Shown: positions 40,906-48,775 of the stretch, piece after piece | Layout: each line of letters begins with the position of its first letter | Position numbering within the stretch: the stretch's first letter is position 1 | Assembly (NCBI RefSeq): GCF_018780565.1 | Contig: NZ_JADMJN010000003.1 | Coordinates: 434,001 to 498,000 of the forward strand | DNA: 64,000 bases | Direction of reading: 5' to 3' | Source: Rhodoferax sp. | Lineage (GTDB): Bacteria > Pseudomonadota > Gammaproteobacteria > Burkholderiales > Burkholderiaceae_C | Translations under genes and position numbers: made by a program | The notes under the pieces: generated by a model | What the model was told of the DNA's origin: nothing | Seen by the model: the letters and a program-made list of their open reading frames with translations, nothing else | Database searches by the model: none

Positions 40906-42198
40906 ATGCAACTCAAGCACCAACTGGCTCAGCACCCGCAGCGCGTCTCGCTGCACAACGAAGTACATGCCCGTCCGCCTCAGGCTTTGACTGCGCCGCT
41001 GGCGATCTCTCATGTTGTCATGTTGTGTGATGCGGCCGAGCGCGAGGCCAGTCGCTCTCATGTGGCGGCATTGTTGCGGGATCACCATTTGCCGCTGCCA
41101 GATCCGCAGTCCAGTCATTTCCGCATGGACCTGGGTGCGTTTCACATCCGCTGGGAACTGCACACGGAATTTGTCTCCTGGACCTTCATGTCGGCCCTGC
41201 CGGTCGATCGTCTAGGCGAAATTGAGCCCGATCGGGCACTGAATGCCGTGCCGCAGAGCTGGTTTGCCGGCTTGCCCGGCCAGTGTTTGTCCAGTCTGCA
41301 TCTCTGGGTCGTGCCCATGCTGGCCAGCGGCGCATCGGGGCTCATCAAGCAAATGCTGCTGGAAGATACCGTGCTGGCTTCCACGGTGGCCGGTGATGTG
41401 GGGGAGGTTTACACCGACTTTGCCATCCATGCCGATGGCTTTTCGCGCATGGTGCTGCTGGCAGGGGATATGTCACCGCGCCGCCTGGGTCGATTGGTGC
41501 AGCGCTTGCTGGAGATCGAAACCTACCGCATGGCCGCTTTATTGGGTCTGCCGGCAGCGCGTCAGGCTTTCGGCATTCTGGCCACTGCGGAGCGGGAGTT
41601 GGCCGAGCTGGCCAGCGCCATTCAAAGTGCCACGGCGCAGGATGAACCGCTTTTGCTGGACCGTCTGACCAAGCTGGCGGGCCAGGTCGAGAGCCAGCAT
41701 GCGGCGACCCACTCGCGGTTTTCGGCCAGTGCAGCGTACTTCGAGTTGGTGGACAAGCGGATTGTCGAGATTAATGAGTCTGCATTGCCTGGCATGCAGA
41801 CGCTGGGGCAGTTCATGGATCGCCGTCTCAGCCCGGCGCGAAGTACCTGCGAGTGGGCCACCCGGCGCCAGGACGCCCTGTCGCAACGTGTCTCGCGTAT
41901 CAGCAGCCTGCTGCGAACCCGTGTGGAGATCGAGCAGCAGCAAAGCAGCCAGGCCCTTCTGGCCACCATGAATGCCCGCCAGGATCTGCAACTCAAACTG
42001 CAGTCGACGGTGGAAGGCCTGTCGGTGGCGGCCATTACTTATTACATCGTTGGCCTGGTCAGTTACCTGGCCAAAGGAGCGCATTCCCTGGGCTGGCCCT
42101 GGAGCGCGGAAAGCACCGCTGCGGCGGCAATTCCCGTGGTTGCGCTGGGCATCTGGTGGTCCTTGCGGCGCTTGCACCACAGGGTTTTCAAGAATTGA
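40906..42198 (+). CDS. DUF3422 family membrane-anchored protein
   Basis: A 430-residue protein of the DUF3422 family, common in proteobacteria and without known function. It opens with LHNEVHARPPQAL, a family signature, has a long helical middle and ends with two hydrophobic helices near residues 370-420 (AAITYYIVGLVSYLAKG and AAAAIPVVALGIWWSL) that should anchor it in the inner membrane. It converges with the histidine kinase gene with only 3 bp between the stops. Confidence 0.9.
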   Translation: MQLKHQLAQHPQRVSLHNEVHARPPQALTAPLAISHVVMLCDAAEREASRSHVAALLRDHHLPLPDPQSSHFRMDLGAFHIRWELHTEFVSWTFMSALPVDRLGEIEPDRALNAVPQSWFAGLPGQCLSSLHLWVVPMLASGASGLIKQMLLEDTVLASTVAGDVGEVYTDFAIHADGFSRMVLLAGDMSPRRLGRLVQRLLEIETYRMAALLGLPAARQAFGILATAERELAELASAIQSATAQDEPLLLDRLTKLAGQVESQHAATHSRFSASAAYFELVDKRIVEINESALPGMQTLGQFMDRRLSPARSTCEWATRRQDALSQRVSRISSLLRTRVEIEQQQSSQALLATMNARQDLQLKLQSTVEGLSVAAITYYIVGLVSYLAKGAHSLGWPWSAESTAAAAIPVVALGIWWSLRRLHHRVFKN

Positions 42199-42201
42199 GC
42201 T

Positions 42202-45200
42202 TCAAGGGTCCAGCGGCATTCTGTCGCTGCTTGACTTGGGCGGTGCAAAGGGCAATGTCAGCACGAAGGTCGCACCCTGGCCCGGGGTGCTGAATACCTC
42301 GATTTCGCCGCCAAGCATGCCGGTCACGATGTTGTGCACGATGTGCAGCCCCAGGCCTGAGCCACCCTGACCCAGGCGGGTTGTGAAAAAGGGGTCAAAA
42401 ATCCGGCTCAGATTTTCTGCCGAAATACCGCGTCCATCATCTCGAATACGCAGTTCAAGTTGATCGGCGTTCAGTGCGGTGGCGGAAATGTCGATCTGGC
42501 CGGGTTGCCCGGGCTCAAAGCCGTGAATCATGGCGTTGTTGACCAGATTGGTCAGGACCTGGCCCAAGGGCCCGGGGTAGCTGTCAAGCCAGAGGTCTTC
42601 TGCCACGCTGGAGCTGACCTTGCACGGACTTTTGCGGATGACAGGATTGATGGTGATCAGGATTTCCGAAACCACCGAATCCAGCGAAAATCGCCTGCGG
42701 TGCGAACTGGTCTGATCCACCGCCACCTGCTTGAAGCTAAGTACCAACTCCGATGCCCGTGTCAGGTTGCGCAAGAGGATATCGGTGCCGGCGCGTGAGT
42801 CGGCTACAAATTGCTCCAGCGCCGAGCGTTTCAATCCGCTGGCCATGAGCTTGGTGAACTCCTGCAGCTTGTGGTCCAGCGTGCTGGCCACAGTCAAGCC
42901 ATTTCCAAGCGGGGTATTGAGTTCATGGGCAACACCGGCCACCAGGGAGCCGAGTGCGGCCAGCTTTTCTGACTTGATCAGTTCACTCTGCGTTGTTTTC
43001 AACGAGTTGAGGGTCTCGAACAGTTCCGAGTTGGCGTTTTGAAGCGCTTGCGTGCGCTCGCTGACACGTTGCTCCAGCTGCGTGTTGAGCGCAATGATTT
43101 CTTCCTGAATTTTTTGCTGGTCTGTAATATCCTGGTAGGAGGTCAGCCAGACGGCCAGCGGACCCTCGCCCACCAGCCGCACGGACAGCAGGCACTGTCG
43201 ATGAACGCCATCGGCCCGTCGCATGAGTACGGCGAAGTCCCGCACGCCCTGGTCGCGTTCGAGTTGGTTTAAAAAGAAGGTTCTCTGCTCGGGATCCACC
43301 CACAGCCCGATTTCGAGCGAGGAGTGTTGCAGGGCCTGTTCGGGTGCGTAGAGGAAGGTGCGAAACCAGGCTTCATTGAAATTGAGACCCAGGTATTTGC
43401 CACCGACTTGGTGGACTGCCAGCGCCACCGGGGACGACTGAAACAGCTCGGCAAAACGTGCCTCGCTGGCGATGCGCTCGGCTTCTGCCTTCTTCAGGTC
43501 ACTGATGTCGGTGATGGTGGCTACCGTGCCGGGGGTTCCAAACTCGCTGCTGGAAACCCGTCTGATCGTGACCAGCCCCCAGGTGTATCCGCCATCTGCA
43601 CGCAAGAAACGCCGCTCCGCAGAAGCCAGTTGCCCCGCAGGTGCGCCGAACAGGTTTCTGATGCCATGCTTGGCTGCGGCCAGGGACTCCGGGTGTATCA
43701 ATTCGGGGTAGGTGCGGCCTAACAATTCCCCCGGCTGGTAACCCAGCATGTCGGTCAATCGCTGGTTGCACAGGGTGATGTTGCCTCTCTCGTTCATCAT
43801 GATGATGCCGGTCGGGGAAACCTCAAACAGGGTCCGCAACCGGGCTTCGCTCTCACGCAATTCCCGGTCGGCGCGCTTGATATTGGTCAGGTCGTGCAAG
43901 AGTGACACCAGGAAGCGTTCGCCATTGGCTTCGAAGACCGCGCAGTTCAGTTGTGTTTCGCGGGTGTTGCCGTGACGGTCACCCTGGAGGTAGGGGATGT
44001 TGTGCACAATGCCGTCGCGTCTGAGCTTCTCCAGAAGTTCGGCACGATTGAAGTCATTGCGCCATACACCCAGTTCCATCACGGTCTTGCCCAGGGCTTC
44101 TTCACGCGTGTAACCAGTGGCCCGTTCGAAAGCCTGGTTGATCTCCACCAGGCTGCCGTCGCTCATGCGGGTGATGCTCATGGCGTCGGGGGACACCTGA
44201 AACGCCGCGGAGAGCTGCTCTTGCGCGATGCGCAGGGCTTCTGTGGCCTTCTTTCTCTCTGTGACATTGCGAACAAATGCCGCTACCCGACGGGGCCCTA
44301 CCTGGGCGGCAAACGCCTCGAATGAGCCCATGATCCTGCCATCGACATAGTCAGTGCTTTCACGACTGAAGGGCTCTCCGGTCAATGCGACCTGGGCATA
44401 GGCCTTGGGTATGACCGTGCCGGCCAGACCGGGAAAAACATCTTCGATGCGCTTTCCAATCAGGTCGATCAATTCAAGTCCGGTGGTTTGCAAGGCGCCA
44501 CGGTTGGCGCTTTGCATGATCAACTGGTTGCTGGCGTCCAGCTCGTACTCCATGATGGCAATCGGGGCGCCGTCAAACAGGGCCCGAAAGCGGGCCTCGG
44601 ATTCGCTCAAGCGCCGCTGTACAGCAAGGTCTTCGGTGACATCACGAACGACAGAAACCGAATGCGATACGCCGTCGATATAGACAATGGAACAACTTGC
44701 CACGCAGTCATGGATCACGCCGCTGCGGTTGCGCAAATGCCCGCGAAAACCCCTCACGCGACCGTCGCGGATCAAGAGGTTGATGTAGTCAGTCCGCTCC
44801 GACGGAATGGCCCAAATGTTGAGATCCAGCATGGTGTGCCCGATGGCTTCGGCGGCGCTGTACCCGGTCAGCATTTCAAAGCCCTCGTTGACGTCAACAA
44901 CCATGCCATCGGACGTTCGCGCAATCAGGATGTAGTCCGGGCTGGCCTGAAAGACTTCACGGTATTTTTCATCCGACGTGACGCCTCGCGCAAAAGCCTG
45001 TGGGTTGACCCGGCTGGCGCCCGGACCGGCGAGTTGACGCAGCAGTGTGATGGTGAGTGCAGCCCACAGCACGGCGCCGGTCAGCGTTACCCAGAGAAGG
45101 GAGCGCAGCGTCTCCACTGGTACCCAAAAAAGACAGGCCATACCCGCCAGGGGTGGCGCGACGACCATGAGCAAGGTGCGCAGTGGCAGATTTTTTAGCA

Positions 45201-45207
45201 ATTTCAA
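42202..45207 (-). CDS. Multi-PAS hybrid-length sensor histidine kinase
   Basis: A 1001-residue kinase: two N-terminal membrane helices within the first 60 residues, then five PAS domains at about 80-195, 205-318, 330-445, 455-575 and 582-698, a coiled coil, the HisKA box GVAHELNTPLGNG (His near 761), and an HATPase with NLVNNAMIHG, DDGRGIS and GQGGSGLGLHIVHN. No receiver domain is fused and no response regulator gene adjoins. Repeated PAS modules suggest cytoplasmic sensing of redox, light or small ligands; no cofactor site is assignable. Confidence 0.93.
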   Translation of the reverse strand: MKLLKNLPLRTLLMVVAPPLAGMACLFWVPVETLRSLLWVTLTGAVLWAALTITLLRQLAGPGASRVNPQAFARGVTSDEKYREVFQASPDYILIARTSDGMVVDVNEGFEMLTGYSAAEAIGHTMLDLNIWAIPSERTDYINLLIRDGRVRGFRGHLRNRSGVIHDCVASCSIVYIDGVSHSVSVVRDVTEDLAVQRRLSESEARFRALFDGAPIAIMEYELDASNQLIMQSANRGALQTTGLELIDLIGKRIEDVFPGLAGTVIPKAYAQVALTGEPFSRESTDYVDGRIMGSFEAFAAQVGPRRVAAFVRNVTERKKATEALRIAQEQLSAAFQVSPDAMSITRMSDGSLVEINQAFERATGYTREEALGKTVMELGVWRNDFNRAELLEKLRRDGIVHNIPYLQGDRHGNTRETQLNCAVFEANGERFLVSLLHDLTNIKRADRELRESEARLRTLFEVSPTGIIMMNERGNITLCNQRLTDMLGYQPGELLGRTYPELIHPESLAAAKHGIRNLFGAPAGQLASAERRFLRADGGYTWGLVTIRRVSSSEFGTPGTVATITDISDLKKAEAERIASEARFAELFQSSPVALAVHQVGGKYLGLNFNEAWFRTFLYAPEQALQHSSLEIGLWVDPEQRTFFLNQLERDQGVRDFAVLMRRADGVHRQCLLSVRLVGEGPLAVWLTSYQDITDQQKIQEEIIALNTQLEQRVSERTQALQNANSELFETLNSLKTTQSELIKSEKLAALGSLVAGVAHELNTPLGNGLTVASTLDHKLQEFTKLMASGLKRSALEQFVADSRAGTDILLRNLTRASELVLSFKQVAVDQTSSHRRRFSLDSVVSEILITINPVIRKSPCKVSSSVAEDLWLDSYPGPLGQVLTNLVNNAMIHGFEPGQPGQIDISATALNADQLELRIRDDGRGISAENLSRIFDPFFTTRLGQGGSGLGLHIVHNIVTGMLGGEIEVFSTPGQGATFVLTLPFAPPKSSSDRMPLDP

Positions 45208-45269
45208 CTTCTTGAATGCGGGTGACGTCAGTGAAGCCGGGTTGGATAGATCATTATGATGCAGCTTGT

Positions 45270-46883
45270 ATGAAGTTCAATTACGACAATCCCTACCCCT
45301 CTACCCGCCTGCCCGTATTTGCACGCAATGTGGTGTCCACCTCACACCCGCTGGCCGCCCAGGCCGGTCTGCGCATGCTGTACAAGGGTGGCAACGCGGT
45401 GGATGCTGCAGTCGCTGCGGCTGCGGCCATGACCATCGTCGAGCCCGTGAGCAATGGTCTTGGCAGCGATGCGTTCTGCATTTTGTGGGATGGCAAGGCG
45501 TTGCATGGTCTGAACGCGTCGGGGCGTGCCCCGCAAGCCTGGATGCCCAGCTATTTTCGAAGTCGGTACGGTGCCGGTGCGGCCACACCGCCCAAGCGCG
45601 GCATCGATTCGGTCACGGTGCCGGGCGCGGTAAGCAGCTGGGTCGCCCTGAGCGAGCGATTCGGAAAATTGCCTTTTGCCGATTTGATGGAACCCGCGAT
45701 TGATATCGCCGAGCGTGGTTATTTGTTACCTCCGGTGGTGCGGCAAAAGTGGGCTGCCCCGGTGGATGAGCTGAAATCCTTGCCCGGCTTTGCCCAGGCG
45801 TTTCTGCCGCGCGGGCGTGCGCCAAGTGTTGGAGAGTTGTTTCAATTTCCCGCCGCAGCCCGCGCCCTGCGTGCCATTGCTGCGAGCAAAGGTGAAGCGT
45901 TTTACCAAGGTGAAATTGCCCAGGCGCTGGAGCGATTTTCGAAGCAGTATGGCGGGGGTCTCACCCAGGCTGATCTGGCTGCGCACCGCCCTGAGTGGGT
46001 GAAACCCATTGCCAAAAATTACCGTGGTTACACCCTGCATGAGATTCCACCGAATGGTCAGGGCATTGCAGCATTGATGGCGTTGGGAATTCTGGATAAG
46101 TTTGACCTTGCCAGCTTGCCGGTGGACGGCGTGGCGTCCCAGCATCTGCAGATCGAGGCCATGAAGCTGGCGTTTGCCGATGTTTACCGCTTTGTCGCGG
46201 AGCCCCACAGCATGGAGGTCACGGCCGAACAGATGCTCGATGATGCCTATCTGGCCTCACGTGCCCGGCTGATCGATCCGGGTCGAGCGCAAAACTTCGC
46301 AGCCGGCAACCCGGTCAAGGGCGGCACCATTTACCTGACCGCGGCGGATGAGTCCGGCATGATGGTCAGCTTCATCCAGAGCAATTACATGGGATTTGGT
46401 TCAGGCTGCGTGGAGCCGAGCTTTGGCATCAGCCTGCAGAACCGCGGACATGGCTTCAGCCTGAACCCGGACAGCCCCAATGTGGTGGCGCCGGGCAAGC
46501 GGCCGTTTCACACCATCATTCCAGCCTTCCTGACCCAGAACGGACAGCCTGTGATGAGCTTCGGCGTGATGGGTGGCAATATGCAGCCCCAGGGTCATCT
46601 GCAGACGCTGGTGCGCATGCTGGATTACCGCCAGAGTCCGCAGGCGGCCTGTGATGCGCCTCGCTGGCGCTTTAACGCGGGGCTGGAACTCAACGTTGAA
46701 GCCTCCATGAAATCCACAACTGTGCAGGGCTTGAATGATCTGGGCCACCGTATGGAAGTTATCGAGGATTCCTACCAGGATTTTGGTGCGGGCCAGTTCA
46801 TCTGGCGCGCGGGTGACCCGGGTGCTGAGGGCTACGTGGCCGCCAGTGACCCCCGCCGCGATGGTCAGGCGGTTGGGTTTTGA
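45270..46883 (+). CDS. ggt: Gamma-glutamyltransferase family protein
   Basis: A 537-residue Ntn-hydrolase precursor. The N-terminal motif KGGNAVDAAVAAAAAMTIVEP is typical, and the autocleavage/nucleophile Thr is probably the one in KGGTIYLTAADE, which aligns with the TTHYSVVD region of E. coli GGT. GVMGGNMQPQGHLQ is also conserved. No signal peptide is visible, so this is probably a cytoplasmic acylase-like member and not the periplasmic enzyme. There is no Shine-Dalgarno before the ATG, and a TATGAT box ends 9 bases before it, which suggests a leaderless mRNA. Confidence 0.9.
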   Translation: MKFNYDNPYPSTRLPVFARNVVSTSHPLAAQAGLRMLYKGGNAVDAAVAAAAAMTIVEPVSNGLGSDAFCILWDGKALHGLNASGRAPQAWMPSYFRSRYGAGAATPPKRGIDSVTVPGAVSSWVALSERFGKLPFADLMEPAIDIAERGYLLPPVVRQKWAAPVDELKSLPGFAQAFLPRGRAPSVGELFQFPAAARALRAIAASKGEAFYQGEIAQALERFSKQYGGGLTQADLAAHRPEWVKPIAKNYRGYTLHEIPPNGQGIAALMALGILDKFDLASLPVDGVASQHLQIEAMKLAFADVYRFVAEPHSMEVTAEQMLDDAYLASRARLIDPGRAQNFAAGNPVKGGTIYLTAADESGMMVSFIQSNYMGFGSGCVEPSFGISLQNRGHGFSLNPDSPNVVAPGKRPFHTIIPAFLTQNGQPVMSFGVMGGNMQPQGHLQTLVRMLDYRQSPQAACDAPRWRFNAGLELNVEASMKSTTVQGLNDLGHRMEVIEDSYQDFGAGQFIWRAGDPGAEGYVAASDPRRDGQAVGF

Positions 46884-47812
46884 ATCCTTCCCCTCCCGAA
46901 TCCATTGCGCCACCAGCTACTAAAAAAATAGCAACCGGTCTTGTCCTTGCCACCGTGGGTGCGATTGCATTCAGCGGCAAGGCGATCATCGTCAAGCTGG
47001 CTTACCGTTACGGCGTCGACGCGGTGACGCTCATCATGTACCGCATGCTGTTTGCGTTGCCCATTTTTGCGCTGATGGCCTGGTGGTCCAGCCGTGGCAT
47101 GCCCGCCCTCACACGCAAAGACTGGCTGGGCATTTTGGGCCTGGGCGTCACGGGCTACTACCTGGCCAGTTACCTTGACTTTGCCGGTCTGTCCTATATC
47201 AGCGCTTCGCTGGAACGACTCATCCTGTACCTCAATCCGACGCTGGTGCTTTTGTTGGGCCTGGTGCTCTACCAGCGCAAGATCACACGCCAGCAGGCCT
47301 TGGGCATGCTGATCAGTTACGCCGGTGTGCTGCTGGTGTTTGGTCATGAGATCCAGCTTGAAGGTGGCGACGCGGCTCTGGGCGCCTTGCTGGTTTTCCT
47401 CAGCGCGGTCAGTTACGCGATCTACCTCAGTTTCAGTGGCGAACTGGTGCAGCGTCTGGGCTCCCTGCGTCTGGTGGGTCTGGCCACCACCGTGGCTTGT
47501 CTGTTGTGCATCGTCCAATTCGTCTTGTTGCGTCCCTGGAGTGCCATGATCGTCGCTCCCGAGGTGATCTGGCTCTCCCTTCTCAATGCGACCCTGTGTA
47601 CGGCGGTGCCGGTGCTGTTGGTGATGATGGCGATCGAGCGGGTTGGCGCTGGCGTGACCGCTCAAACCGGCATGGTCGGCCCGATGTCGACCATTCTGAT
47701 GGGGGTTGTGATCCTGGGCGAGCCTTTCACGGCCTGGGTGGCGGCGGGCACCGTGCTGGTGATTGCGGGAATCTTTGTCTTCACCCGCACCGGCCGGAGT
47801 GCTGCGGGTTGA
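46880..47812 (+). CDS. EamA/DMT-superfamily transporter
   Basis: A 310-residue ten-helix membrane protein with two EamA repeats (GAIAFSGKAIIVKLAYRYGVDAVTLIMYR in the first; LNATLCTAVPVLLVMMAIERVGAG in the second). The start is TTG 46880, overlapping the stop of the gamma-glutamyltransferase gene (TTGA). Codons 13-18 fall in a copy of the 17-bp repeat (46916-46932), just before the first helix. The substrate is unknown; co-transcription with the transferase hints at a peptide or amino-acid-like compound. Confidence 0.85.
   Translation: MNPSPPESIAPPATKKIATGLVLATVGAIAFSGKAIIVKLAYRYGVDAVTLIMYRMLFALPIFALMAWWSSRGMPALTRKDWLGILGLGVTGYYLASYLDFAGLSYISASLERLILYLNPTLVLLLGLVLYQRKITRQQALGMLISYAGVLLVFGHEIQLEGGDAALGALLVFLSAVSYAIYLSFSGELVQRLGSLRLVGLATTVACLLCIVQFVLLRPWSAMIVAPEVIWLSLLNATLCTAVPVLLVMMAIERVGAGVTAQTGMVGPMSTILMGVVILGEPFTAWVAAGTVLVIAGIFVFTRTGRSAAG
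46916..46932 (+). repeat. 17-bp inverted repeat in the DMT transporter gene (copy 5)
   Basis: GCTACTAAAAAAATAGC lies in the poorly conserved N-terminal leader of the transporter, where an insertion would do little harm. Confidence 0.6.
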
Positions 47813-47873
47813 CAATTCGTCTTCTGCGCCAAAAACTACGATCATTTCACTCGCAAGCTGCAAGGTAAATCCA

Positions 47874-48752
47874 ATGAAACTCATGGCTGTTCTGTTCGCC
47901 GACATTGCAGGTAGCACCAAACTCTACGACACCTTGGGAGACAAGCAGGCCAAGAAGATGGTGGATGAGTGCATTGCCGCGATGCGCAGCATCGTTGAGC
48001 AATATGGCGGCCGCGTCATCAAGACCATTGGTGACGAAGTCATGTGCGTGCTGCCGGACGCCGACAGCGCTTGCCTGGCCGCGACCGACATGCAGCTCAA
48101 GATCATGGCGTTGCCTGCCGTGTCCAACGTCAAGCGCGCCATTCGCGCAGGTTTTCATGCCGGGCCGGTGATCGAAGACAACAACGATGTTTTTGGCGAC
48201 ACCGTCAACCTCGCTGCGCGCATGGCGGGGCTGGCCAAGGCGACCCAGATCATCACCACCCGTGCCACCGTGGAGCAACTTTCGCCCTTGTTGCGCAGTT
48301 CAACCCGCCGGATCGCCGCCCTGTCAGTCAAAGGCAAGGGCGACGATGTCGAGGTATGCGAAGTCATCTGGCAGGCAGGCGAAGAGTTGACCATGGCCAC
48401 GCCATCCATCCTGACTCCCCCCAGGCTGGTCAGGCTTCATTTGCAATACGGCGCGTCCGAGCTTGTCCTGGAACAGGCCAATGCCGGTATGGTGCTCGGG
48501 CGCGATGCCAGTTGCCAAATCGTCGTGGCCGACCGAATGGCCTCGCGCCAGCACGCGCGCATCGAACGGCGACGCGATAAATTCTTTCTGATCGATCAAA
48601 GCACCAATGGCACTTTCGTGGCCTTTGCGGACGAGGCCGAAATCACGCTGCGGCGCGAAGAGGTGATGTTGCGCGGGCAAGGACGCATTGCCTTCGGTCG
48701 CAGCGTGAGCGAGTCCAGCGAAGAAACGGTCGCATTTTTGATAAGCGGCTGA
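47874..48752 (+). CDS. Class III adenylate cyclase fused to an FHA domain
   Basis: A 292-residue soluble protein. Residues 1-170 form a class III cyclase domain: MAVLFADIAGSTKLY with the first metal Asp, TIGDEVMCVLPDAD with the second, and FGDTVNLAARMAG with the transition-state Arg. Residues about 200-292 form an FHA domain (LGRDASCQIVV, SRQHARIE, STNGTF), which binds phosphothreonine. The gene converges with a Ser/Thr kinase gene; the FHA domain is a natural docking site for that kinase or its substrates. ATG 47874 is used because homology starts there. Confidence 0.92.
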   Translation: MKLMAVLFADIAGSTKLYDTLGDKQAKKMVDECIAAMRSIVEQYGGRVIKTIGDEVMCVLPDADSACLAATDMQLKIMALPAVSNVKRAIRAGFHAGPVIEDNNDVFGDTVNLAARMAGLAKATQIITTRATVEQLSPLLRSSTRRIAALSVKGKGDDVEVCEVIWQAGEELTMATPSILTPPRLVRLHLQYGASELVLEQANAGMVLGRDASCQIVVADRMASRQHARIERRRDKFFLIDQSTNGTFVAFADEAEITLRREEVMLRGQGRIAFGRSVSESSEETVAFLISG

Positions 48753-48775
48753 ACCCATCAACCGGCCCCGGACCC

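Noticed and set aside
45223..45230. TGACGTCA palindrome between the histidine kinase and gamma-glutamyltransferase genes
   Set aside because: An isolated 8-bp palindrome with no second site or known regulator; chance is enough to explain it.
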